From contig PJAB01000895.1 in assembly GCA_002887195.1 (NCBI GenBank), positions 1-19,341 of the forward strand: DNA of 19,341 nt. The letters are read 5' to 3'. Under the pieces are notes generated by a model. That model was not told where the DNA came from, made no database searches, and saw nothing but the letters and a program-made list of their open reading frames with translations. The position numbers and the translations under genes are program-made. The stretch's first letter is position 1; each line of letters starts with the position of its first letter. The stretch comes from Chrysochromulina parva. Taxonomy: Eukaryota; Haptophyta; Prymnesiales; Chrysochromulinaceae. Below, in pieces: positions 8,301 to 15,973 of the stretch.

Positions 8301-10720
8301 ATGCTACGAGCGCCGTCCCGAGCAGCACCGGTATCCAAGGTGGGAGCCCCAGCGCCGTCCCGGGCGCGCCGGTGGGATGGCAGAGCCTCGGGTTCTATCG
8401 GCCGTTCAAGTCGCGCCAATACCGGCTGCGCATCCACTCGTGGCATCCGCCCAGGACGGCGCGCGCGACCTCGGGGGTCGGCGGCGACGTACCCCTGTGG
8501 CTTGAGGTGGGTGAGATGCAGTTGATGGAGGCGGAGCTCGAGGCAGACGCGCTGCAGCTGCTCCACATGACGCACAACCACGCCGCGTGCCGCCGCCACG
8601 CCGTTGAGCAAGCCCAGCACGCACCTCGAGCCGACCAGCCCGGCCACGCCGAGCACGCGCCTTCGGACGAGCCTCCGAACGAAGCGGAGCGCCGTGCCGA
8701 GCGGCAGCAGCTGCTGCAACCCAAGAGGGACCTGGCCGTTGATTCCACAGAGCACGAGCCACCCCTCATCGCCGACGCCACTCGTCTGCATGCACAGCTC
8801 GTCTCGGAGCGCAGCGCCGTCGCGAGCGCGCAGAGGGCGCAGTGGTCGCACGCGCGTGACGAAGTCGAGCGTCGTCTCAAGCACATCGGTACATCGCCCT
8901 GGCTCACGCATGCGCATCGCGCGATCGCCTCGCTACCTGCCCAGCAGGCTGCGCTGCTGCGCGACAAGTGGCTCGCCGAGGCTTCACTCACCGGAGCTGC
9001 CGCGAGTGCTTGTGCCATCTCGGCGGCCGCGGCGGTGGAGTGGCTGTTGCGCGAGCGCCAGAGGAGTCTTGAGCAGCGCGAGCGGCTGACGCGCGGGCTG
9101 CTCGCACTCGCGCCGCACCCGTCGGCAGAGGAGGTGCGCCAGAGCGGCGATTGCATGCGTTGCCGTCAGGACTGGGGCAAAAAGGGCGCCGTGTGCGCGC
9201 ACTGCCATCTTGAGGGGCACTACGATGCGTTCTTCTATACTCTCTTCAGCCACCGCCGTCAGCGCAAGGTGGAAATCGTGCCCTCGCACAACCTGGCGGG
9301 CCAGTTCGCCTCCGACGCGGGCGCGGCGGCGGGCAACACGGGCGAGGCATTCCTTGAGGACGGGCCGCTGCTTCGCCTGATTCACGCCCTCACCAGCTGG
9401 ATCGGCAGCCAGGCCGCTTTAGCCAGCCACGTGCCAACGCCCGCGGCTGCTGCGGCCGTCGGCGCGGCCAGCGGCGCGGCCAGCGGCGCGGCCATGGCGG
9501 CCGGCGCGGGCGGAGCCGGCGCGGCCTTGTGGACGGCACTCAGTGAGGAGGCCGCGCGCGAGCACGAGTTGATCGTCCACCTGAAGCGCGAGCTGCGCGC
9601 GAGCCGTATCTTGTGGGTGGCGCACTTTGACCTGCTTTCACAGCTCGATGAGCTCACCACGGCCGTAACCACCATGGAGCTGGTCAAGACCGCAGAGGAG
9701 ATGGAAGCCTTGGCGCCCATCGAGGCCGAGCGGCATAGGTTCGTCGGCCTCTGGGAGTATGCGGAGCGGAAGCAAAAGTACGAGGCGGACCTTCTGCTCG
9801 CGCGCGACGACTTGCGGGCGGCGCGCAGCCAGTACGCCTTCCTGCGTCAGCAAGCGGACCAGATCGATACGGAGGCGGCGGGCGAGGCGCCACACGAGCT
9901 CGAGAGCTGCCCGGTGTGTCATGAAGAGATGGGGCGCGAGCGCACAGTGCCACGCTGTGCGCATTCCCTTTGCTCCGCGTGCGCCGAGAAGATCATGCGA
10001 CGGCACGGGGGGCGCTTCGTCTGTCCGCTGTGCCGCGAGCCGAGCGACGCGCCCGCTCTCGCATCTGAGCTGCGATGGGCAGACGGCTCGTCGAAAGGGA
10101 CTCGGGTCATAGGCAGCTGGGGCACCAAGGTAACGGCAGTCGTTGAGGCAGTGCTGGGGCTCCCAGTGGGTGACAAGTGCCTGATCTTCTCGCAATGGGA
10201 TGACCTTCTCGCGCTGATCGCGCGCGCGCTCCATGACAACGGCGTGCGCCACGGCCGGCTGCAAGGGCGGCAGACCCTCGACGCCGAGCTGTACGCGTTT
10301 CGCCACTCGGCCGAGGTTCGCGCGCTGCTGCTGCCCTTGCGCTCGGGCGCGAATGGCATCAACCTTGTCGAGGCACAACACGTGATGCTAGTCGAGCCGC
10401 TCATCGAACGTGCCGTCGAGGCGCAGGCCATCGGACGCATCCATCGCATGTCGCAGACGCGCGAGACCACAGTGCACCGCTTTGTCGTGCACGACACAAT
10501 CGAAGAGACGATCTTCGGCCTGCGCAAGGCGGGTGCCGCCACCGAGTGCGCCTCGCCGGCCGTTACGGATGGCAGCGGCGCCGAAGGGAACGCTGCGCCG
10601 GGCTCGCACTGCGCTCGCGCAGCGGCGCAGGCGGGCGGCTCGCCGAGCAAGCGCAAACGCAAGGTCGAGGAGTCCAAGGTGCTCTCGTGGGACACGGTGC
10701 AGGCGCTCTTCTCGAGTTGA
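5366..10720 (+). CDS. SHPRH: SHPRH/Irc20-type SNF2 ATPase with PHD and RING fingers (putative E3 ubiquitin ligase)
   Basis: The protein has 1784 residues from the first ATG. Numbering from it, GYQRDALGWML precedes Walker A, ILADEMGLGKS (224-234). A PHD finger (about 272-322; CVCQ, CDVCGRWVHACC, CLVCAC) sits between helicase motifs I and Ia, as in human SHPRH. The Walker B box is DEAQ (467-470), followed by WAVSGTPMGRG. A CxxC...CxxC knuckle lies at 1263-1280. A C3HC4 RING (C1515-C1556) splits the helicase lobes, and QAIGRIHRMSQ (from Q1687) is motif VI. A basic KRKRK cluster near the C-terminus could be an NLS. SHPRH polyubiquitinates PCNA with UBC13-MMS2 in damage tolerance; the same role here is inference. 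Extra features are Ala/Gly tracts, a three-fold 30-bp repeat and a beta-sandwich-like insert (about 906-1056). No intron is needed over 5.3 kb. Confidence 0.93.
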   Translation: MASASEASPTAEPCKVFTTVAKLPPSAVEVLSTVGIITVTVTVTSATVTSSAGARKRKKAAFADPEPPPLPVQVHLDLSKALAQCASSDDTPPPRRRVARALHALLCALFGAGGAGQAELEPDDVYDRLREFVDARAARPSAPLPELPSLRPVLRGYQRDALGWMLAREGLTAAAVPPGSEVLWRCVHSDDGTPIYWNTSNGAMSLTPPPASPTVLPISTRGGILADEMGLGKSVEVLSLLLAHPRAADAEASSELMGLEGAPADADDSLPCVCQGQPTDFDGSWVSCDVCGRWVHACCAGFGSAAEAEAAREYRCLVCACREGERQPRACGATLLVCPTAILGQWHDEVAKHVHGGSLRVVKYCGLREALHEGWKRPGRLASQHPAHLGACDLVLTTFETLRAELDHAPDESAQEVAGRQMRARPNGGGGDDDVHVLYPRGRGTANDVRRTVSPLLSLTWWRLVLDEAQMVESGTAKAAAMARRLHAINRWAVSGTPMGRGRLGDLQGLMAFLRLTPWNERAWWSHAIELPLGGGKGGGTAAGTAAGAGAATSRAAAAAAPAPAAAHAADGGGGPEGRLPLGTSPEEAEGRLMALLHSVMWRNSKEAVEAQLEIPPIHETLHTLTLSSIERHFYGKQHRECLASAQKALALRDTQANLKVGTVKAGHAAAAAERALAALSLNGVLRLRQACCHPQLGAFGIKGRRGGSGQQHLGLANPLSMRAILAKLIEDERSQCEEQQRRILFNLSALGSMQAMKGRYAHAAAAYAEGLTLACAHRTPTPLEPDIEVELLGPISRGFSAGAVSGGGRQAVGALAVAAEAEAAGAEAAGAVAADDTSEAGTRRGEDPSGVSKRRLGPIRWQLPTDASSASVATSEGEVQSADHLEGEVQSADHLEGEVQSADDLWMRIELSRPRRLSELRLRCQGGPHATPARCTLDAASGTEAAGVFVEVATFDVAPPPATPPLAAPSPMDLSVEHATSAVPSSTGIQGGSPSAVPGAPVGWQSLGFYRPFKSRQYRLRIHSWHPPRTARATSGVGGDVPLWLEVGEMQLMEAELEADALQLLHMTHNHAACRRHAVEQAQHAPRADQPGHAEHAPSDEPPNEAERRAERQQLLQPKRDLAVDSTEHEPPLIADATRLHAQLVSERSAVASAQRAQWSHARDEVERRLKHIGTSPWLTHAHRAIASLPAQQAALLRDKWLAEASLTGAAASACAISAAAAVEWLLRERQRSLEQRERLTRGLLALAPHPSAEEVRQSGDCMRCRQDWGKKGAVCAHCHLEGHYDAFFYTLFSHRRQRKVEIVPSHNLAGQFASDAGAAAGNTGEAFLEDGPLLRLIHALTSWIGSQAALASHVPTPAAAAAVGAASGAASGAAMAAGAGGAGAALWTALSEEAAREHELIVHLKRELRASRILWVAHFDLLSQLDELTTAVTTMELVKTAEEMEALAPIEAERHRFVGLWEYAERKQKYEADLLLARDDLRAARSQYAFLRQQADQIDTEAAGEAPHELESCPVCHEEMGRERTVPRCAHSLCSACAEKIMRRHGGRFVCPLCREPSDAPALASELRWADGSSKGTRVIGSWGTKVTAVVEAVLGLPVGDKCLIFSQWDDLLALIARALHDNGVRHGRLQGRQTLDAELYAFRHSAEVRALLLPLRSGANGINLVEAQHVMLVEPLIERAVEAQAIGRIHRMSQTRETTVHRFVVHDTIEETIFGLRKAGAATECASPAVTDGSGAEGNAAPGSHCARAAAQAGGSPSKRKRKVEESKVLSWDTVQALFSS
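7994..8083 (+). repeat. Three tandem 30-bp in-frame repeats in the SHPRH-like gene
   Basis: Three 30-nt units start at 7994, 8024 and 8054 and encode EGEVQSADHL-type decapeptides. The first two are identical. The third differs near its end (CGATCAT becomes CGACGAT). The units lie directly before the beta-sandwich-like insert. Near-identity suggests recent expansion and probable length variation between strains. Confidence 0.95.
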
Positions 10721-11060
10721 GCTCATTTTTAGAAAGGTGGACTGTTGCTCGGATGCTGGGCTGCTGGGTCGCGCTGTACTCAATAATGACGAGTGTCACA
10801 GAGTCACACTGCCAGTGTCGCAGAAATTTTGTGCTGCATGGTTAATTAATTCAAAACACCTATTGACCGGTCTCGCATCAGACACTCATGGTCTTGATGT
10901 ACCAACGAAGCGACATGTGAGGAAGATCCGACTCCGCGCGAAGAGGAGAGCTCGTGTCGTTTCACAGGAATATGAATTAGGTGGATCCTACCGGTAATCA
11001 AGTTCGCACCACGCGAAGGGCGTCCCGTTTGATCGGAAAGTCGCTCTACTGGCAGTCCGG
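10721..11060. other. Intergenic region / possible 5' exon of the glycosyltransferase-like gene
   Basis: These 340 nt lie between the SHPRH-like stop and the next ATG. The sequence is less GC-rich than the flanking genes. From about 10996 the frame of the downstream gene is open and reads KVALLAVR just before its ATG, which looks protein-like. That suggests the true coding sequence extends upstream through an unidentified exon. A short ATG frame, 10753-10845 (30 codons, MLGCWVALYS...), shows no recognisable family. No RNA gene was seen. Confidence 0.45.
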
Positions 11061-12263
11061 ATGCACTTATCCAGAGTCTCGAGCATGCTCGATGCTGTCC
11101 GTACGATTGTCAACGAATCCCATGTGCACCTCCTGGTCGTCAAGCACAGTGCGCAGCAAGTCGGGCGAGGCTCTAAAAAGCCTGTGCACCACGATGCACT
11201 GAACACACTTCGACGGATCCAAGCAAGTCTCGCACGGCTCCCTGCGGGCATTGGCGGCGAAATGAATTGGCTGGCGCTCGTGTCCGTGCAGAATGACGAG
11301 GGCTGCCGCGTGAGCCTTCGCAAGATTATGGACGCGGTGCCCATTGACTTCAGCGTATACCACTACGATAGCAGCAGTCGCGAGGATGAGAACGCAGTCG
11401 CATACATGCGGGAGCCGTGGTATGGAGCCGTGGTACATGAGAACGCAGTCGCATACAAGCGGGAGCCGTGGTACAAGCGGGAGCCAAGAATCGTGCATCG
11501 TGGCTTCAAGCGCGCCACCGGGTGCACGGTGGAGGCGGTCCTCGATACCCTCACATGGATGCTCTCTGGGATTGCTTCACAGTCGTACACCCATCTGTGG
11601 AAATTGGACAGCGACTTGGACTTCAGCCTCTTCTCGTTTGAAGCGTTTCGCGCCCTGGTGGCTCACCGCGCTGCATTTCTGAGTCAGCCCGCAATTCTTG
11701 CCCCGAAAAAGGGCGGGCGGGCCTCCGATCGCTTCTCGCTGAATGCGCAATTCACGAAGAGCGCCAACTCGACAGGCGGGACTCTCGAGGTTTCCGGCCG
11801 CGAGCGTCTGATCTCGGGGAAGTGGCTCCGATTCCGGGTTCTTCCACGCCCGGTTGACGACATGGAGATCACGTGCCTCCTTATGGATGCGCGCATGCTC
11901 CCGGCTCTCCGTGCTGCGATGCTCCCGCTGAATCCGAGGAGCGAGTGGCTATGGGGTGCAGTCATCAACCGCATCGCCATCTACTTTGCCAACGCATCTG
12001 GCCACGCTCATGGACGGCGGCCCGCTGGCGTCGTCTTCGACTATGTGCCGCTCGTCCACATGGACAGCCGGCTAAGTGGATGGAAGGGCAAGACGCTCAA
12101 GCGCGTGGTCAATGGGAGCGTAACGAAGTTGGACAGCGAGCCTTGCATGCGAGCCATGCTCCCGCCAGGGCCTGGCTCTTGGCAGAATGTTGCCGATCGA
12201 GCTATCCAATACCAGCGACCATGGGCGTGGTGGAGCACGAATCAGACTTACCCAACACCCTGA
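11061..12263 (+). CDS. Putative glycosyltransferase-like protein (DUF707-related)
   Basis: The frame encodes 400 residues from the first ATG. Recognisable points are NWLALVSV and VYHYD near the N-terminus; HLWKLDSDLDF, with Asp at 183, 185 and 187 like a metal-binding DxD of GT-A enzymes; and FLSQPAI soon after. Further on come a DDMEITCLLMDARML segment, a W-containing helix and a VFDYVPLVHMDSR ending. This order recalls DUF707 proteins, which are suspected glycosyltransferases; the assignment rests on motif memory and is moderate. Donor and acceptor sugars are unknown. No signal anchor is visible, and the frame is open upstream to about 10996, so a first exon may be missing. A 51-bp in-frame duplication lies at about 11388-11489. 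The gene converges on the LepA gene. Confidence 0.62.
   Translation: MHLSRVSSMLDAVRTIVNESHVHLLVVKHSAQQVGRGSKKPVHHDALNTLRRIQASLARLPAGIGGEMNWLALVSVQNDEGCRVSLRKIMDAVPIDFSVYHYDSSSREDENAVAYMREPWYGAVVHENAVAYKREPWYKREPRIVHRGFKRATGCTVEAVLDTLTWMLSGIASQSYTHLWKLDSDLDFSLFSFEAFRALVAHRAAFLSQPAILAPKKGGRASDRFSLNAQFTKSANSTGGTLEVSGRERLISGKWLRFRVLPRPVDDMEITCLLMDARMLPALRAAMLPLNPRSEWLWGAVINRIAIYFANASGHAHGRRPAGVVFDYVPLVHMDSRLSGWKGKTLKRVVNGSVTKLDSEPCMRAMLPPGPGSWQNVADRAIQYQRPWAWWSTNQTYPTP
11388..11489 (+). repeat. 51-bp in-frame tandem duplication in the glycosyltransferase-like gene
   Basis: Copies starting at 11388 and 11439 both encode ENAVAY-(M/K)-REPWY. The first continues GAVVH and the second KREPR, so the distal third has diverged. 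The second copy itself repeats a short REPWYKREP unit. The insertion adds 17 residues between the N-terminal strand and the GFKRATG segment. Confidence 0.9.
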
Positions 12264-12305
12264 ATACAACGTAAGTCAAGGATCGTACTACCCAACACAC
12301 TGAAT
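12249..12305. repeat. 17-bp direct repeat spanning the glycosyltransferase-like stop codon
   Basis: TACCCAACACCCTGAAT at 12249-12265 recurs with one mismatch as TACCCAACACACTGAAT at 12289-12305, with a period of 40 nt. The first copy contains the TGA stop codon (12261-12263). A strong donor-like GTAAGT lies between the copies at 12271-12276. Confidence 0.85.
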
Positions 12306-12638
12306 GCTTTTCTCCTGCTCTCGGCATTCATATTCACGTGTGCCGTACCCGGTACCGGTAGACAGTAGCCATAGAGGTTTTCAGTTACCACGCCCGATGG
12401 GCCGCACATGCCCAGATGGCGGCCCCTGCCCCGGCACCGAGGCCCACGTCGTCCCGCGCGCGCGGCCCGCGCCGCGCGCGGGCCCGGCGGCGGGGCCCGC
12501 CGCCCTCCGGCACCGGTAGACGGTTCATGTGCGCGACGGTTCCGGGACCGATATGGTCGTGCGGACTCGTGTTTTTGTTATTTGTACCTCCGCCTACTAC
12601 ACATGGCTGTATGTTTCCTACAGAACATAACCTCAATC
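12264..12638. other. Convergent intergenic region with GC-rich hairpin block
   Basis: These 375 nt lie between the stop codons of the glycosyltransferase-like and LepA genes. The region holds the second copy of a 17-bp repeat and a block of extreme GC content at about 12415-12530 with two strong inverted repeats. A less GC-rich stretch follows, with a CCTACTACAC segment. Short ORFs across it look like low-complexity shadows. Confidence 0.55.
12457..12504. repeat. Two adjacent GC-only inverted repeats
   Basis: CGCGCGCGGC (12457-12466) pairs perfectly with GCCGCGCGCG (12471-12480) around a 4-nt loop. GGCGGCGGG (12486-12494) pairs with CCCGCCGCC (12496-12504) around a single base. Both could form very stable hairpins in either convergent transcript, perhaps slowing polymerase or isolating the two 3' ends (inference). 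Confidence 0.8.
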
Positions 12639-12771
12639 TCACCCAGCAGACTCTCCTTTTAAGTTGAGGATCGCCATGAACGCCTCCTGCGGCACGTTCA
12701 CCTTGCCCATCATCTTCATGCGCGCCTTGCCCTTGGCCTGCTTCTGCAGGAGCTTCTTCTTGCGCGAGATA

Positions 12772-12808
<37 letters not shown>

Positions 12809-15761
12809 TGGGCGAGATCTGCGAGCTAGCGACGACTTTCGCGCCAATGGCCGCCTGGATGGGCACCTTGAACTGCTGGCGCGGGATGAGCTCCTTGAGG
12901 CGGCTGGTGAGCGCCTTGCCAGTGGAATGGGACGCCTCTCTATGTACGATGGCCGCAAGCGGCAGCGCGGGCTCGCCGTTGATCAGAATGTCGAGGCGCA
13001 CGAGGTCGTTCTCGCGGTAGCCGCTCAAGGAGTACTCCATCGAGGCATACCCCTGCGATTTGGACTTCATCTCGTCGAAAAAGTCGGTGATCACCTCGGC
13101 GAGAGGCATCGAGTACTTGATGGCGCAGCGCTTCTCAGTGAGGAATTTGAGGTCGACGTACTCGCCGCGCCGCTCCTGGGCAAGCTCCATGAGGGTACCC
13201 GAGTACTCCTTAGGACAAAACATCTCGAGGTCCACGTATGGCTCGGCGATCGCCTTGCGCTTATCGGCATCCACGAGCTTTGCCGGACTGTCCACGTCCA
13301 CCTCGGTGCCATCATTGAGCGTCACCTTGTACACGACCGAGGGCGCCGTCACGATCAGGTCCAAGTTGTACTCACGCTCGAGCCTCTCTTGCACAATCTC
13401 CATGTGCAGCAACCCGAGGAAGCCGCACCGGAAGCCGAAGCCCATCGCCGAGGACGTCTCAGGCTCGAATTGGAGTGCAGCATCGTTGAGGCAGAGCCTC
13501 TCAAGCGACTCTCGCAGCAGCTGGTATTGTGTTGGCTCGGTCGGAAAGAGGCCGCAGTAGACAACCGGCACCGGCTCCTTATAGCCTGGCAGCGGCTCCG
13601 GAAGCGCGCCGCTCGTCGCAGCGGGCCGCGCGGACGTGATCGTGTCACCCACACGCGCGTCGTTGACCGACTTGATGCCTCCGACGACGTAGCCCACCTC
13701 ACCCGCGCGCAGCTGGGCTGTTGGCCGCTCGCCGCCCGGGGTGAGCGTGCCCACCTCGAGGACTTCATGTTCGATGCCCGTGGCCGCAAACCTGATCTTG
13801 TCGCCGCGGCGCAGCACGCCGTCCACGACGCGAATGAAAACCACCACCCCACGGTACGCGTCATAATACGAGTCAAAGATGAGCGCACGCAGCGGCTGGT
13901 CGATGGTGTCCGAGGGCGGCGGCATGCGCTTCACAATCGCCTCGAGGATGTCGAGTACCCCCGTGCCTAATTTGGCCGAGGCGGGGATGGCATTCGTGCA
14001 GTCGAGCCCCAGCGTGCTCTCGATCTCCTTGGAGACGAGTTCCACGTCAGCTCCGGGCAGATCGATCTTGTTGAGCACGGGCACAATCGTCAAGTCTTGA
14101 CCTGTGGCGAGATAGCAGTTGGCGATCGTCTGTGCCTCGACGCCTTGACTAGCGTCGACCACCAGCAGCGCGCCCTCGCACGCGGCGAGTGAGCGGCTCA
14201 CCTGATGAGGTAGACCATCAGACGCAATCAGAGCCAATCAGAAGCGCCCTCGCACGCGCTGATGAGGGAGACTTATCTGATGAGGCAGACCGTCAGACGC
14301 AATCAGAGCCAATCAGAAGCGCCCTCGCACTGATGAGGGAGACTTATCTGATGAGGCAGACCATCAGACGCAATCAGAGCCAATCAGAAAGCTCACCTCG
14401 TACGTAAAGTCGACGTGCCCTGGCGTGTCGATCAGGTTGAGGATGTATTTGTGGCCGTCCTGTGCGTAGTACTCCATGCGCGCCGCCTGCAGCTTGATCG
14501 TAATGCCGCGCTCGCGTTCAATGTCCATGTTGTCCAGGATCTGCTCCTTCATCTCGCGCTCGGCGACCGTCTTCGTGATCTGCAGCAACCGATCCGCGAG
14601 CGTGGACTTGCCGTGGTCGATGTGCGCGATGATGCAAAAGTTGCGTATGCGGCTCACGTCATAATCGTCTGCAACGGCGGTGACCGCCTTTGCAGGTGGC
14701 GCCACTGCGTCCGACATCGGCGCTAGCACTGCTGCTGCGGCCAACGGCGGCGCCGCAACGGGCACCTCGACCGTCCTTTGCGCCATTACGGCCGGCACCG
14801 GCGCTTTCACTGCTGCTGCAGCGGTCAACGGCGGCGCCGTGACGGCCACCTTGACTGCCTTCTCCGCCTTTTGCGCTTTCTGCGCCTCCTTGATCTTGTT
14901 TGCCTTGCTCTGTGTGCCCTGCTGGGTGGCCTCGCGTTTGGCCTCCTTGGCCTTCTTGACGGCCTCCTTGGCTGCCTGCTCATTGGCGAGCTTCTCCGCC
15001 ATCTGCCGGTTGAGCGCCTCGATCTCTTCTTGCTGCCGCCGCTGCGCTTCGGCTTTCGCCCTCACCTTCTCCTCTGCCGCACGCTGCGCCGCCTGCTGCT
15101 CGAGCTCCTTGGCAGCAAGTGCCGCCGCCTCCTTGGCAGCCTTGGCTGCCGACACGGCCGCCGCCGCTGCGAGCTGCTCCCTCACCTCGCTTCCGAGTGC
15201 TGCCCTACCCTTGGCGACCGCAGCACCGATCTCGCTCAGCGTCTGCGGCACTTTGCCACGCCCGTCCCAACGCTTGAGGATCACCGATGACGGCGCATCA
15301 ACGAGCAGTACCGATACAGAGCCATCGGGGGCCGCTCCCAAGCCGGCCAGCCATTGTCGCCCAGGGTCGGACAAGAGCGGGTACTCGACCTTGGCCTTTC
15401 GAGTAAGCTTTTGATACGTCGTCGGAGCGACCATCGAGACCGCTGCCACACGCGCCGATTCCGTCGCGATATCCTGCAGGCCTACCAGCGTCTGCCGGAG
15501 CTGATCGGTCATGGCGCCTTCTGTGGTTACGACTAGCATGAGCAGCTCTGCGTTTGCCGTGAGCTCTGATAGCGAGGAGACCGGACCAGGCACGGCACTG
15601 AGACCGGACCAGACACTGGGCAGTGGCAGCTTAGCACCGACGTCAGGTAACGCCATACGGCAAGAGGTTGGCCATCGTGTCGGTAACAAAACATGCAATG
15701 AGCGGGGGGTGTTGAGTTGATAGCCGACGACAAAGAGGACGACGGGCACGAGTGCGACCAT
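12639..15761 (-). CDS. lepA: Plastid-type LepA (EF4) GTPase with N-terminal peroxiredoxin-like and coiled-coil extension
   Basis: There are two exons, 15761-14397 (455 codons) and 14201-12639, giving 975 residues. Residues 1-20 hold a hydrophobic leader ([16 protein letters not shown]), fitting a signal peptide of an ER-routed plastid protein. Residues about 37-185 resemble a peroxiredoxin/thioredoxin fold ([26 protein letters not shown]) without the catalytic cysteine. A charged Ala/Lys/Glu helix (190-305) and an Ala/Pro linker follow. LepA starts near 366, with AHIDHGKST (379-387), DTPGH (445-449) and NKID (499-502). It ends complete, with [12 protein letters not shown] and a short tail. 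[18 protein letters not shown] is like cyanobacterial and plastid LepA rather than mitochondrial Guf1. LepA acts on elongating ribosomes. The exons join in phase 0 as YE|VSRSL, restoring the conserved family sequence. Confidence 0.92.
14202..14390. repeat. 75/71/43-nt tandem repeat units filling the LepA intron
   Basis: Each unit contains CTGATGAGG(T/C)AGACC, (A/G)TCAGACGC and AATCAGAGCCAATCAGAA. The first two units add a GCGCCCTCGCAC segment that matches exon 2 (14170-14184), then an 18-nt CTGATGAGGGAGACTTAT spacer. The 15-nt exon match is complete at 14244-14258 and 12 nt long at 14319-14330. CTGATGAG (CTCATCAG on the coding strand) occurs five times, at 14202, 14259, 14277, 14330 and 14348. 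Confidence 0.95.
14202..14396 (-). other. LepA intron (195 nt) made of tandem repeats
   Basis: The intron begins GTGAGC and ends CTCATCAG on the minus strand. Splicing restores [20 protein letters not shown], which is conserved in LepA; without splicing the frame stops shortly after the donor. The first six intron bases, GTGAGC (14396-14391), are repeated as the first six bases of exon 2 (14201-14196). Internally it consists of tandem units on the plus-strand map at 14202-14276, 14277-14347 and 14348-14390. Confidence 0.93.
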
Positions 15762-15973
15762 TGGGACCGGTAAATCTCGCTCGGCTTCTCGGCGATCGCA
15801 ACTTTCACGAAGAAAACTCAAAAAGGTTCTTTGAGTTGAGAAAAAAAGAACTCCGGTTTTCGTCGTATTTGTGGCTTCGTTGTAGTAGTTGATCCGGATA
15901 CGTTTGCATGGATGGAAGTGGGCCCGGGTGCGCTGAAGGAGGTCGAGCGCGCGCCGGGCCGTGCGCCTCTTTC
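15762..15973. promoter_or_regulatory. Spacer between the GH7 and LepA genes
   Basis: These 212 nt on the shared minus strand hold the cellulase 3' UTR and LepA 5' region. The middle is A-rich. A perfect inverted repeat of 8-bp arms, AACTCAAA (15815-15822) and TTTGAGTT (15830-15837), has a 7-nt loop and is followed by TTCTTC on the minus strand. It could be a 3'-end hairpin of the cellulase transcript. No clear TATA box was seen. Confidence 0.4.

Noticed and set aside
14202..14390. CTGATGAG repeats recalling a hammerhead ribozyme core
   Set aside because: The second conserved element (GAAA after a closed stem II) and the pairing arms are not in the right places in any unit, and the motif is antisense to the gene.
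14202..14390. Intronic box C/D snoRNA (TGATGA and CTGA boxes)
   Set aside because: The boxes are on the antisense strand, box C has C where a purine is expected, and no terminal stem was found.
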